Positions 43,695 to 52,180 of a DNA stretch of 53,480 nt are shown here, in pieces. The position numbers and the translations under genes were made by a program. The notes beneath the pieces were generated by a model that had not been told where the DNA came from, ran no database searches, and worked only from the letters and a program-made list of their open reading frames with translations. This DNA is from Paracoccaceae bacterium Fryx2. Lineage in GTDB: Bacteria > Pseudomonadota > Alphaproteobacteria > Rhodobacterales > Rhodobacteraceae. Each line of letters begins with the position of its first letter. The first letter of the stretch is position 1. The stretch is taken from positions 57,501-110,980 of the forward strand of contig JAVSGI010000004.1 of NCBI GenBank assembly GCA_032334235.1, in the 5' to 3' direction.

Positions 43695-46129
43695 ATCGCC
43701 TGACCCCGCCGCCGCCCGTCCGCGACGCTTTGCTTGGCGATGCGCGCGATTTCGGGCAGCGCCGCGCGCAGGCGGGCCTCAATCTGTTCGGCCACGCCAA
43801 TTTGTGCGCCGCGCGCGTCAATTGAGATCGACATGTTTGGTGCCGCCCCGCCTGCGCCATAGCCCGCTGCCTGCCTACGGCTCAACACCCGCTCGCCACG
43901 CTGCAAGATTGCGGGCACCTCATCGGGTTTAAGGCCCGCCCAGCCTCCGGCATGCATCCGCGGGGCTGCTGCAAAGGCCAGCGCTGGAACCCTGCGGCTG
44001 GTTCCGCCAGTCCCGACCATGCCGCCTGCATGCAAAACCGAGCCAAATATATCTCCACCCCCAAAGACCCCAGACAGCGCGTTGGCGATCGGCCCCAGAA
44101 CCGCGCGCTTGAACGCCAGCGTGGCCAGATCAGCAAGGATGGAAGACACCAAGGACTTGAAGTCGAACTTGCCGGTGGTGATAAATTGCTTGAACGCAGT
44201 TTCAGCCGATTGAAAGCCGCTGACCAAAGTGCTGCCAAGCCCCTTGCCCCAGTCCATCGCCTGCTTGGAATAGTCCGCCAAGGATTGTGAGACGGCCGCC
44301 CAACCAGTTTTGGCCACTTCAGCGGCGGCCTTAACCGCCCCACCTGCAGAGTTGGCCGCGTTTGTGGCACTGTCCAAGGCATCCGCAACGCCTGAGGCCG
44401 AGGCCTGTGCCTCATCAAGCGCATCAGCGCCTGCAGCACCACTGCCGCTTACGGCATCTTTGAGCGCCTGCCAACTTGCAAGCGGCGCTGTTGCCCCTGC
44501 GGCAAGATCGCTCGCGGCCTGGCGGTAGCCGTTCGCGGTCGCAAGCGCGTCAGTGGCAAGGCCGCTCAGACCAAGATCAGGGGCGGTCAGGGGATTTTTG
44601 GCAAAGGCGCGCTGGAACGCTTCTGCCGCCGCCGTGCCCGCCTCGGCTGAGGCCCCGGCAAAGGGGTTTGCAATATCGCCAAGGCTGATCTCGCCAATCT
44701 GACCAAAGGCTGTCTCGATCCCAACAGCTGCCAGCGCATCCCGGATTTTGCCGGTAAAGGCGTCAATTTGCCCGAGGGCCCCGTTCAGCATTGCCTCAAT
44801 GCCGTCGAGCATGCGGTTGGCCGCTGTGAACACCAGATCGCCAATCACGCTGGGCAGGCGCGACCAGATCTCTTTCACGGCCAGAAGAGCGCCTTCAAAG
44901 GTGTTGGCTGTCGCATTGCCAAACCCCACCACGCTTTCAATTGCGGACGCCATGCCCATGGCCGCGTCCGCCTTCAGATCATAGAACATCGCGGTGGCCG
45001 CGGCCCCAGCCGAGCTGGCCGCCATTTTGATCCGGCCCCAGACCTCGACCGCGACGTCGTTCAATAGCCCCATCGCGGCGCCAAAGCCGCCAGCACCCGC
45101 AACAAGCCGAGTGAACCAATAGACCAACTCACCTGCGCCCACGATCAGCGCGCCAATGCCGGTGCGGATCAGCGCGCCCCGCACGACCACAAGGGCTGTG
45201 GCAAGCCCGCGCACCGACAGCGCCGCTATGGCCATTGCTGCAACCCAGCGCCCGGCAAGGAAGGTGGCAAAGGTCGCCGCATAAGCGCCAAGCCGTCCCA
45301 GATTGTCGAAAACACCCGCAATCGCTTGGCCCAGCGGTCCCGTGGTTTTGGACACCGCCGCCAGTGCGTTGGCCACCGCCTCAAGGGCCGGGGCCGCTGC
45401 CACCGCCAGCTGGTTTGACACCCCTCGCCAGATTAGACCCAGCCGTGAGATTGCATCATTGGTGCGCTCAATCTGATCTGCGTCCTGTTCGGAGACAACA
45501 ATGCCAAAATCAGTCACGTCAGCGGTGGCTTGGCGCAGCGTGGCGGTATCAATGCGCGTAAACACCAAGGCTGCGCGGTCGCCAAAGAGCTGTGACGCAA
45601 CCGCCGCGCGCTCGGCCTCGGGCACAAACTCTGCCAGCCTGTCTTGGATCAAGGCAATACGTTGATCAAGCGGCAGGCTTTGCAGCGCGCTGACAGACAG
45701 ACCAAGGCGGTCAAGCGCTTCGACGGCAGGGCCAGCACCTGCCGCTGCCTGGCTCAGACGCCTTGTCAGCTGCACCGTGGCCTGCTCGACATTGCCCATC
45801 GAGACGCCAGAGAGATCAGCGGCCCGGTCCAGCACTTGCAGGCTTTCCACCGTGGTGCCCAGAGATTGCGCCATTTTGGCCTGCGCATCGACGGTTTGCA
45901 GGCCAGAGCGGATCATGGCCACCCCCGCCACCACTGTGGCCGCAGCCATAACGCCCGCCGCAAGGGCCGCCCGGCGTGATAGCGCCGCAAGCCGCGCATT
46001 GGCCAGATCCATCTCTCGGCTCAGCCTGCCAAAGCCGCGGCTGCCCGCATCGCCCACACCTTCCAGCTCGGCGCGCACTTGCCGTCCGCCGCTGGCCGAG
46101 AGGCGCACAGAGACCCGTTTTTCGGTCAT
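43691..46129 (-). CDS. Tail tape measure protein
   Basis: An 812-residue protein that fixes tail length and is ejected with the DNA. It has the usual plan: N-terminal coiled coil (AELEGVGDAGSRGFGRLSRE, LANARLAALSRR), hydrophobic helices (AALAAGVMAAATVVAGVAMI and the region 270-345), long Ala-rich helical stretches, and a C-terminal lambda_tail part (DYSKQAMDWGKGLGSTLVSGFQSAETAFKQFI). Its start overlaps the end of the chaperone fusion by 4 nt. Confidence 0.92.
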   Translation of the reverse strand: MTEKRVSVRLSASGGRQVRAELEGVGDAGSRGFGRLSREMDLANARLAALSRRAALAAGVMAAATVVAGVAMIRSGLQTVDAQAKMAQSLGTTVESLQVLDRAADLSGVSMGNVEQATVQLTRRLSQAAAGAGPAVEALDRLGLSVSALQSLPLDQRIALIQDRLAEFVPEAERAAVASQLFGDRAALVFTRIDTATLRQATADVTDFGIVVSEQDADQIERTNDAISRLGLIWRGVSNQLAVAAAPALEAVANALAAVSKTTGPLGQAIAGVFDNLGRLGAYAATFATFLAGRWVAAMAIAALSVRGLATALVVVRGALIRTGIGALIVGAGELVYWFTRLVAGAGGFGAAMGLLNDVAVEVWGRIKMAASSAGAAATAMFYDLKADAAMGMASAIESVVGFGNATANTFEGALLAVKEIWSRLPSVIGDLVFTAANRMLDGIEAMLNGALGQIDAFTGKIRDALAAVGIETAFGQIGEISLGDIANPFAGASAEAGTAAAEAFQRAFAKNPLTAPDLGLSGLATDALATANGYRQAASDLAAGATAPLASWQALKDAVSGSGAAGADALDEAQASASGVADALDSATNAANSAGGAVKAAAEVAKTGWAAVSQSLADYSKQAMDWGKGLGSTLVSGFQSAETAFKQFITTGKFDFKSLVSSILADLATLAFKRAVLGPIANALSGVFGGGDIFGSVLHAGGMVGTGGTSRRVPALAFAAAPRMHAGGWAGLKPDEVPAILQRGERVLSRRQAAGYGAGGAAPNMSISIDARGAQIGVAEQIEARLRAALPEIARIAKQSVADGRRRGQAI

Positions 46130-46799
46130 AGCCCTTGTTCCATTCTCTCGTTAAGTTTCTGAACCATCACCGCCTCTACAGCCGGTAGCATCTCGGCCAC
46201 AGCCAGCGGCGAAAGCCCAAGCGCAGAGGCCAGCGCAAAGGCTGCCGCCATGTCCCAGCCAATCACCGCATTGCCTGACGGCCCTTGCGCCAGCCGCAGC
46301 TGGCCGCCCAAGCGCTGCACCAGGTCCCAAACCTGCCAGCCCTCATAAGTCTGCGGTGCGTTTACGCGGCTGGGGCAGTCGAGGCAGTCTTGCTCACAGG
46401 CGGCGCAATAGGCGTCACCCCCGCCGAAGGACCACTCGGCAAGGGCGCAAAGCCGTTTTTTTCCGCATCAATCAACAGACCTTTGGCAACATAGAGGGTC
46501 TGAAACGCCTCAAACACCGGCCAGAGATCAAGCAGGGCATCAATGGCCGCCTCAGAAGGTGCAAGTGGCGCGCCGCTCGCATCGCCCACCCCCTCCCAAT
46601 CGAGAATGGCCAGGCGGGCAAGCGCTTTGGCAAAGGCCACGGCGCGTTCATCATCACTGGCACCAGTGGCAAGGTCTTGGATCGCAGGGTCCGCGCGCGC
46701 GGCCACCATCAGCGAGGTGGTCAGCGGGCGCAGCTGCAAACGCAGGCTTGCGATGAGATCAAGCCATCTTGGCCCGTTGGAAAGGTTGAGTTCTATCAT
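46126..46799 (-). CDS. Tail assembly chaperone fusion (G-T type) made by -1 frameshifting
   Basis: Reading the upstream chaperone gene from 46799, a -1 shift at the A AAA AAC heptamer (46461-46455) leads without any stop into the frame ending at 46126, giving a 224-residue fusion. The new frame encodes CALAEWSFGGGDAYCAACEQ, then DCLDC and YEGWQVWDLVQRLGGQLR, a Cys-rich form usual for the T part in related phages. No start codon exists in this frame before GTG 46320, so the T part is probably made only by frameshifting. As in lambda G/GT, it would bring tail tube subunits to the tape measure. Confidence 0.85.
46362..46799 (-). CDS. Tail assembly chaperone, G-like (unshifted product)
   Basis: A 145-residue acidic helical protein (IQDLATGASDDERAVAFAKALARLAILDWEGVGD). 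It starts at ATG 46799 (MIELNLSNGPRW), overlapping the tail tube stop by 4 nt; the longer frame from 46874 is antisense-free but has no ribosome site. It is made when ribosomes do not shift at the slippery site near codon 113. The C-terminus after the site is Pro/Ala-rich. Confidence 0.85.
   Translation of the reverse strand: MIELNLSNGPRWLDLIASLRLQLRPLTTSLMVAARADPAIQDLATGASDDERAVAFAKALARLAILDWEGVGDASGAPLAPSEAAIDALLDLWPVFEAFQTLYVAKGLLIDAEKNGFAPLPSGPSAGVTPIAPPVSKTASTAPAA
46455..46461 (-). promoter_or_regulatory. -1 programmed ribosomal frameshift site (A AAA AAC)
   Basis: On the minus strand the zero-frame codons GAA-AAA-AAC contain the canonical X-XXY-YYZ heptamer AAAAAAC. A shift back by one base gives GAA-AAA-AAA-CGG and opens the T frame. 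GC-rich DNA follows and could give a stimulatory structure. Location in the tail chaperone gene is where lambda-like phages use this device. Confidence 0.85.
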
Positions 46800-47737
46800 G
46801 CATAGCTCGCGACTGAGTTGGTGAGGACAATGGTGCAAAGCCGTGCAGGCGTCGTCCCCTTCGCCGCCTGCCAATCAAACGAGGCCTGAATGCCCTGCGG
46901 CCCTTGGATCTCGATCCGGGGCCGGGGCAGATAGACCGCATGGGCGGTAAAGCTGAGGCTGGCACTGGCCCCAAGGCTGTAGCTGAACTCCAACTCGCAA
47001 GGCGCGCCGTCAATGGCTTGGGTCACCAGCGCGCTGTCAGCAAAGCGCACGTCAATCTTACCCGTCAAAGCCGCCATCGCCGGATCCGCCCCATCGATCT
47101 TGCCATCTGCTCGGATGGTCTCCACCCGCTCAAGGTTGTTGGCATAGGTAATCTCTGCCGAGACCACATGGCCAAGGGCTGTGCCATTGCGCTTGATGGA
47201 GCCGTTAAAGTGGCCAAAGCGCTGCAGCGCGATTGCGGCGGGCGTACCCGCACCTGATGCGGTGGCAATCGTCTCGCCCTGCGCGATGATCTTGGCCGTC
47301 GCTGTCAACAGCCCCGAGCGCTGCATGGTCCAGCTCAGTTGATCCAGCATGCAGCCCGAATACATCGCATAGCGCGGTACCTCCGGCATGCCGGTTTCCA
47401 CCGAGAAGCTCGGCAGCGCCCAAGACCCTGAGGTGAAGGTGTGCGTTTTAGGCGTGGTGCCGCTGGTGGCGGGCGCGCCAAAGGCGGCCTTGAGCCAAAA
47501 CCCGAGCGCCTCGATATCAATCGGCACCGAGACATCACCGTCCGCCGTCACCGCATCTTTGATCGGGGCCAGCGGATCGCGACCATAGCCCAAAAGGTCC
47601 GAGGCCAGCAGCGGTTGCTCAGCCCCTAGCGAGGTACTGGCAAAGGGCATCAGCTTGAACCCCGCGGTTGGGGCGGTGCCATAAATAGTCTCAAACGCCA
47701 GCGCCATCTGCGCCCGCGCGCCTTGCGCTCGTGCCAT
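46796..47737 (-). CDS. Major tail tube protein
   Basis: A 313-residue tail tube protein (lambda gpV role). Typical features include MALAFETIYGTAPTAGFKLMPFASTSLG at the start, DAVTADGDVSVPIDIEALGFWLKAAFG, and TFTSGSWALPSFSVETGMPE, then ...MYSGCMLDQLSW. The C-terminal 70 residues (LEFSYSLGASASLSFTAHAVYL) may be a surface domain. It is followed by the chaperones with a 4-nt overlap. Confidence 0.88.
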   Translation of the reverse strand: MARAQGARAQMALAFETIYGTAPTAGFKLMPFASTSLGAEQPLLASDLLGYGRDPLAPIKDAVTADGDVSVPIDIEALGFWLKAAFGAPATSGTTPKTHTFTSGSWALPSFSVETGMPEVPRYAMYSGCMLDQLSWTMQRSGLLTATAKIIAQGETIATASGAGTPAAIALQRFGHFNGSIKRNGTALGHVVSAEITYANNLERVETIRADGKIDGADPAMAALTGKIDVRFADSALVTQAIDGAPCELEFSYSLGASASLSFTAHAVYLPRPRIEIQGPQGIQASFDWQAAKGTTPARLCTIVLTNSVASYA

Positions 47738-47763
47738 GGGGGTCTCCTCATTATGATGGGGTG

Positions 47764-48180
47764 TCAGGCCAGTGGGCCGGTGGTGGTGTAATGCAGGACG
47801 ATGGTGATCACCGCCGCCTTCAGGCTCGCCGCGCCCTCAACGGGCAGATCGACCGGGCGCGGCGCTTCCGCTTCAACCCAATCGCAGAGGCCACCAAGCG
47901 TGTGGTCGCCAGAGATCACAGCGCCAATCTGGCCGCAAAGTGTGGCAAAGCCCGCATCACGGGCCACACCCTGCACGATGACCTCCAGCTCCGCGCGATG
48001 TTGGAAGTGATATAAAAGCGGCGACAGCGTCACCGCCGGATCGCCCGGATCGCCATCACGCAAGATTATGAGGCCAGAAGTTGGCACGCGTTCAGGCAGG
48101 ACCTCGCCGCGCAGAACCGGCACGAACGGGATCAGCCGCAAGAGATCCGCAAGAGCGGTCAGGATGGTTTCGCGTGTCAT
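47764..48180 (-). CDS. Tail terminator-like protein (gpU type)
   Basis: A 138-residue protein (ILTALADLLRLIPFVPVLRGEVLPE, LIILRDGDPGDPAVTLSPLLYHFQHRAELEV), with the form of tail terminator proteins that cap the tail before joining to the head. It overlaps the DUF6441-like gene by one base and lies just before the tail tube gene, as expected. Confidence 0.8.
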   Translation of the reverse strand: MTRETILTALADLLRLIPFVPVLRGEVLPERVPTSGLIILRDGDPGDPAVTLSPLLYHFQHRAELEVIVQGVARDAGFATLCGQIGAVISGDHTLGGLCDWVEAEAPRPVDLPVEGAASLKAAVITIVLHYTTTGPLA

Positions 48181-48809
48181 CAGACTTTGCCCTCAACCCA
48201 GTTCGCTACAATCAACCCTGGCACGCGGTCCACGGCCCGCCCTGCATCGCGCGCCAGATCAAGGCGTTTCGCCAGCTTTACCTGTGGCACCAACAAAAAG
48301 ATCGGCATGGTTGCGATGCCGCGCCCGGTCTTTGACTTTGACGCGACACCCAACCCACGGCTGTTCAGCCGCCCTTCAGCCACCAGCAAACTCGGCCCCC
48401 GCCTGCGATAGATAAACCGCAACTTCAGTCCTTGCTTGCGTTCCCATTCACCCGGAGTGATCCGGCCACCACGGGCTGATTTGCCCGCAGCCGCTGTAGG
48501 GATCGCCAGCCAAAACCCGTCCTTGGACCGGATCAACGGGCCGGTGTCATGCGCGCGAATGATCACCGGCGCTTGCGACCACACCAAAGCGGCCGCACTC
48601 AGGCTGTCACCAGATTTGGGATAGCTGGCGAGCCGGATCGAGTTTGCCAGCCGCCGCCCAAGACCGGCCCCGGTGATCTGAGCGCGCCAAGCGGTCTTCA
48701 GCCCCGTTCCAGCCTCATACATGGCGGTTGAGACAGCTTTTTCGCCTGCTTTGATCTCGGCGGCCATCGCCGCGATCAGATCAGGCGCAAGATCGAGTTT
48801 GATCCTCAT
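48180..48809 (-). CDS. DUF6441-like phage protein (gpZ type)
   Basis: A 209-residue basic protein found between the head-tail joining protein and tail terminator in this phage type. It begins with a helical region (LAPDLIAAMAAEIKAGEKAVSTAMYEAGTGLKTAW) and contains FWLAIPTAAAGKSARGGRITPGEWER and MPIFLLVPQVKLAKRLDLA. Position and pattern suggest the lambda Z role in tail completion. Confidence 0.8.
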   Translation of the reverse strand: MRIKLDLAPDLIAAMAAEIKAGEKAVSTAMYEAGTGLKTAWRAQITGAGLGRRLANSIRLASYPKSGDSLSAAALVWSQAPVIIRAHDTGPLIRSKDGFWLAIPTAAAGKSARGGRITPGEWERKQGLKLRFIYRRRGPSLLVAEGRLNSRGLGVASKSKTGRGIATMPIFLLVPQVKLAKRLDLARDAGRAVDRVPGLIVANWVEGKV

Positions 48810-49117
48810 GCTAGGGCCGCCTCAATTGTCCAAATCAGCCGGTCGCGGTCGCGCACAGGCTTGCCTTGAATTAGAAACGTCTCATCGCCGATCTGGATTT
48901 GCTCTTGCGAGCGGGGATTGGGCAGCTCTCGCACGCGCACATCAAAGCGGAAGGTCTCGGACCAGAGCCTTGCCGCCCCAAAGTCCGTGATGCTGTCTGC
49001 ACTGCGGGTAATGATGCGGAGCTTGGTGAACTGGCCTTCGCAATCACGATACCACGCCTCTTGGGCAAGGTTGGGATCCGCAAAGAGCAGATCAAGGGCC
49101 ATAGTAAATGCGTGCAT
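48806..49117 (-). CDS. Head-tail joining protein (gpFII-like)
   Basis: A 103-residue small beta-rich protein (ALDLLFADPNLAQEAWY, IITRSADSITDFGAARLWSETFRFDVRVREL, IQIGDETFLIQGKPVRDRDRLIW). It lies directly after the major capsid gene and fits head-tail joining proteins of the lambda type. It overlaps the next gene by 4 nt. Confidence 0.8.
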   Translation of the reverse strand: MHAFTMALDLLFADPNLAQEAWYRDCEGQFTKLRIITRSADSITDFGAARLWSETFRFDVRVRELPNPRSQEQIQIGDETFLIQGKPVRDRDRLIWTIEAALA

Positions 49118-49128
49118 GACGACAGCCC

Positions 49129-50151
49129 TTAAGTCGAACTCGTCAGCCGGATCGCCATGCGCGGCCGCTTGTTGACCGGCAGGATCGAGCTTTCCGTCAT
49201 CAGATCAATCCAGCGGCCCTTCTCATCAAGATGCTGGCGGGCGTAGAGGGGCAGACCAATGGTATTGGCCGCTTCCAAGAGATTGGCCGGCCCGCCATAG
49301 GTGGTGAAGGTATCAAACGTGCCCAAGGGAAAGGCAATGCCGTCGCCCGCCGGGATCAACCGTTCTGCCGTCCCATTCGAGAGGGTGACAGAGCCGTTGT
49401 ACTCTTCAAAAAGAACGCCTGCGAAAGGAAACGCGCGGCGCATGTCCTCGCGCAAGGGCTGCCCGCCCGTTGCGGAGAAGAACTTGTAGGCTTCTTCGGT
49501 TTTGGGATGGCTGATCAGCTTGTCAAAGAACTCCGAGCTGACCAGCGCATGCGCGGTGGTCATGGTCTCGCCCAAAAGGTTGTCCTCAATCGCGCGCAAC
49601 ACAGAGCGGACCTTGCCTTGGATATTGGTGGTGGCGGTGCCAAAGATGAAGTCGATGGCGAGTTGCTCAAGGCCAAACTCGGTGAAGTAATTGTAAAGCG
49701 TGGTGCCAGCACCATCCTTCACAATGCCGCGCAGCGCATTCATCTCCATATATTCGCGAGTCTGGGCATGCTTGCGCCGCATCAGCTGCAGCTTGCGGTT
49801 CATCACCTCAACCAGCGGGTCGGCTGCGTCCGAGACGCCGAGTGCGGGCATGCCCTGAATATCCGAGGGCAGGATCACATCATCATGCGGGATCCAAGGC
49901 AGCGCGAACGAGCGCATGGAACGGGCTTCACGATTGCCGACGGTGGCAGGGGCGCCGAGGGGGACAGAGGGCAGGAGGCTCAACACGCCTTGATGCTGTT
50001 CGATCACGATGGCGCGTTGCGAGACACCCTCAAAGCGAAAGAGGCCGATCTGGCCGAGCCGGGTGTAAAGATTGGGCAGGATATTGATCGCCTGCGTCAT
50101 CTCGGCGAGCGAATAGCCGCCCGCGTCAAACGGGTTGCGGGTGAGGGTCAT
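49129..50151 (-). CDS. Major capsid protein (gpE family)
   Basis: A 340-residue capsid subunit of the Phage_cap_E family, with NPFDAGGYSLAEMTQAINILPNLYTRLGQIGLF at the start, and RQHLDEKGRWIDLMTESSILPVNKRPRMAIRL at the end. GGAG lies before ATG 50151; the longer frame from 50199 lacks the family pattern and is not used. It follows the decoration protein, as in lambda. Confidence 0.93.
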   Translation of the reverse strand: MTLTRNPFDAGGYSLAEMTQAINILPNLYTRLGQIGLFRFEGVSQRAIVIEQHQGVLSLLPSVPLGAPATVGNREARSMRSFALPWIPHDDVILPSDIQGMPALGVSDAADPLVEVMNRKLQLMRRKHAQTREYMEMNALRGIVKDGAGTTLYNYFTEFGLEQLAIDFIFGTATTNIQGKVRSVLRAIEDNLLGETMTTAHALVSSEFFDKLISHPKTEEAYKFFSATGGQPLREDMRRAFPFAGVLFEEYNGSVTLSNGTAERLIPAGDGIAFPLGTFDTFTTYGGPANLLEAANTIGLPLYARQHLDEKGRWIDLMTESSILPVNKRPRMAIRLTSST

Positions 50152-50243
50152 GGGAAACTCCAGCAAAAAGGGTGGGGATAGCCTTGGTTTGGGGATCATG
50201 GGCAGCGAAGCCGCCCGGCTGATGCGCCGTTGCGCGATCTGGA

Positions 50244-50624
50244 TTAAGCGGTATCGCGCGGAATGATGCCAAGGGCTGCGAGCTGGCCGTGCTTGGTCGC
50301 GGTTTTGGCGGCATCATCGACGGTGGCGTCAAAGACGAGGGCGGCTTTGGAGACGATGGCGGGGCCGCGCGCGATGATAAGGCCGGTGCCATCTGCGCCA
50401 GAGGCATCGACCGGGTAGAGCAGCATGGCGGCAGCTGTCTGCGCGCCATCCGTACCGCCGGAGGTGGCCAGCTTATATTTACCGCTGGCGGTGATGCGGC
50501 CCAGCACAGCACCCACGGGATAGGTGGTTCCTGCCAACAGAATGACAGTTTCTCGGGTATAATTTGGGTTCAGCTCATATTTGAGGATATCGCCCAGGCT
50601 GGGCGGTTGGGTCAGGACGGTCAT
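50244..50624 (-). CDS. Head decoration protein (gpD-like)
   Basis: A 126-residue protein (SLGDILKYELNPNYTRETVILLAG, YPVGAVLGRITASGKYKLATS, MLLYPVDASGADGTGLIIARGPAIV), matching the gpD family that stabilises the expanded capsid. It lies between the protease/scaffold gene and the major capsid gene. Confidence 0.92.
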   Translation of the reverse strand: MTVLTQPPSLGDILKYELNPNYTRETVILLAGTTYPVGAVLGRITASGKYKLATSGGTDGAQTAAAMLLYPVDASGADGTGLIIARGPAIVSKAALVFDATVDDAAKTATKHGQLAALGIIPRDTA

Positions 50625-50725
50625 GTCGGGGATCCTTCTGGGGATGGAGGCATAAGCAATTTACCGCTGGGCAGGAGCGGCGGAGTCTTAACATGGTCGT
50701 GGGAGTATGGCGGCTGTGGGACCGC

Positions 50726-51208
50726 TTAGCGTTTTGCGCCGGAGGCAGCGGCGCGTTTGGCTGCGGCAACAATAGGGCTTTCACTGTTCGAAGAAACTGC
50801 CGGGGCGGGGGTGATTGCCACCACATCCCGCGCATCGGCTGCGGCCGCCGCGTGCTCCAACACTGAACGGCGCAGCGCCGCAGGCGTGGTGCCCTCCCTC
50901 AGGGCTTTTGCTGCATCGATAGTAACGCCAAGCCGTCCCGCTTGCGCTGCGATCTCGGTGATCTCTGCCGCTTCAAGGCGAAGCTGGGCGGAAAGTTCGG
51001 CCCGCAGGGATGTCTGGAGTGCGGAGGCCGGGTCAGCTTTTGGTGAGTTTGATGCTGCGGGAGGGGCTGCGAGCGATTGGGAAACAAGGGCTGTAGTGGG
51101 TGGCACTTCGGGATCTGTGCCGCCATTTGCGGCAATATCACTCTGCGTTTGGCTGTCTTGAGCTTCATCGGGGACGGGTTCGGTCTGTGGCAAGGTGTCG
51201 TTGCGCAT
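50726..51208 (-). CDS. Nested scaffold protein (Nu3-like) from internal start
   Basis: ATG 51208 is in frame with the protease gene and stands 7 nt after AAAGGA (51221-51216), a good ribosome site inside the gene. It would give a 160-residue protein starting MRNDTLPQTEPVPDEAQ, acidic and disordered at first, with helices later (LRAELSAQLRLEAAEITEIAAQAG) and a basic end (AAKRAAASGAKR). Lambda makes its Nu3 scaffold the same way from within gene C. Confidence 0.7.
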   Translation of the reverse strand: MRNDTLPQTEPVPDEAQDSQTQSDIAANGGTDPEVPPTTALVSQSLAAPPAASNSPKADPASALQTSLRAELSAQLRLEAAEITEIAAQAGRLGVTIDAAKALREGTTPAALRRSVLEHAAAAADARDVVAITPAPAVSSNSESPIVAAAKRAAASGAKR

Positions 51209-52180
51209 GAGAGGATCCTTTCGGGATTGAATTTGGGCCGTGGTGGCCACGCGGGATGAGACGGATGCGCGGATCGGAGACAAGCTTTGTCGAAAACTGG
51301 CAAACCCACGCGCAAGATCGATGACTTCGTCGGCAAGACCCGCCGCCACAGCCTCGGTCCCGCGAAAGCTGGCGGCCTCGGTGGCGAGTGCGGCTTCTGG
51401 GCTAAGCTGCGCGCCGCGCCCCGCTGCCACCGTTTCCGCAAAGAGAAACCGCAGCACCTCGATTTCGCGCTGAATGTCGTCTTGGATATCAGCGGGCAGG
51501 GGTGTGTAGGGATTGGCATCAACCTTGTGCGATCCTGCGTGGATCAGCGTGACGCGCACCCCGTCTTGATCAAGCTGACCGCTGAGATCGGCGTGCATCA
51601 CCACGACCCCGATGCTGCCCACCGCCCCGGTGCGCGGCAGCAGAATGCGGTCCGCCTGACTTGCCAGCGCATAACCGGCCGAGAAGGCGTGTTCTGCCAC
51701 AAAAGCCCAGATGGGTTTGATGGCGCGAATTGCACGAATACGATCTGCAAGGTCAAAAACACCCGCAACTTCGCCACCAAAACTGTCAATTTCCAATGCG
51801 AGGCCGCGCACGGACGGGTCGCTTGCAGCCGCCTCGATCTGTGCTGCTATCCCTTCATAGCTGGTCTGGCCCGAGGACTGTCCGATCCAAGCCCCACGAT
51901 GGATCAGCACGCCGGAGACCTCGATCACAGCAATGCCATCCACCACCGCGTAGGGGGCCTCACCCTGCTGGCGGTAATCGTCCAGCATCCCACCTGCTAG
52001 AATGCTGGCGCGCGCTGGCGGAACGACGAGGCCTTCCAGACCGCCGTTTTCGTCACCAATATCGACCTGCCGCCCAAGGATGCGTGGTCCAAGGCCGGAA
52101 AGAAACGCCATGGCTTTGGAGGGCTCAACCAGCAGCGGCGTGTTGAAGGCGCGCGCGGCAATGCGGGCATGCAGCATCAT
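50726..52180 (-). CDS. Head maturation protease, S49/SppA type, with C-terminal scaffold
   Basis: A 484-residue protein combining a ClpP/SppA-like serine protease (about residues 65-270) with a scaffold region, as lambda gpC. VIEVSGVLIHRGAWI, LEIDSFGGEVAGVFDLADRI and FVAEHAFSAGYALASQADRI (nucleophile serine in AFSAGY) are S49 hallmarks. The C-terminal 160 residues are acidic and helical and can be made alone from an internal start. It overlaps the portal stop by 4 nt. Confidence 0.93.
   Translation of the reverse strand: MMLHARIAARAFNTPLLVEPSKAMAFLSGLGPRILGRQVDIGDENGGLEGLVVPPARASILAGGMLDDYRQQGEAPYAVVDGIAVIEVSGVLIHRGAWIGQSSGQTSYEGIAAQIEAAASDPSVRGLALEIDSFGGEVAGVFDLADRIRAIRAIKPIWAFVAEHAFSAGYALASQADRILLPRTGAVGSIGVVVMHADLSGQLDQDGVRVTLIHAGSHKVDANPYTPLPADIQDDIQREIEVLRFLFAETVAAGRGAQLSPEAALATEAASFRGTEAVAAGLADEVIDLARGFASFRQSLSPIRASVSSRVATTAQIQSRKDPLMRNDTLPQTEPVPDEAQDSQTQSDIAANGGTDPEVPPTTALVSQSLAAPPAASNSPKADPASALQTSLRAELSAQLRLEAAEITEIAAQAGRLGVTIDAAKALREGTTPAALRRSVLEHAAAAADARDVVAITPAPAVSSNSESPIVAAAKRAAASGAKR

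Noticed and set aside
46126-46320. Separate 64-aa gene starting at GTG 46320
   Set aside because: The frame extends far upstream with clear coding sequence and no start; it is the T part of the frameshift fusion.
49231-50181. 316-codon plus-strand frame
   Set aside because: Antisense shadow of the major capsid gene.
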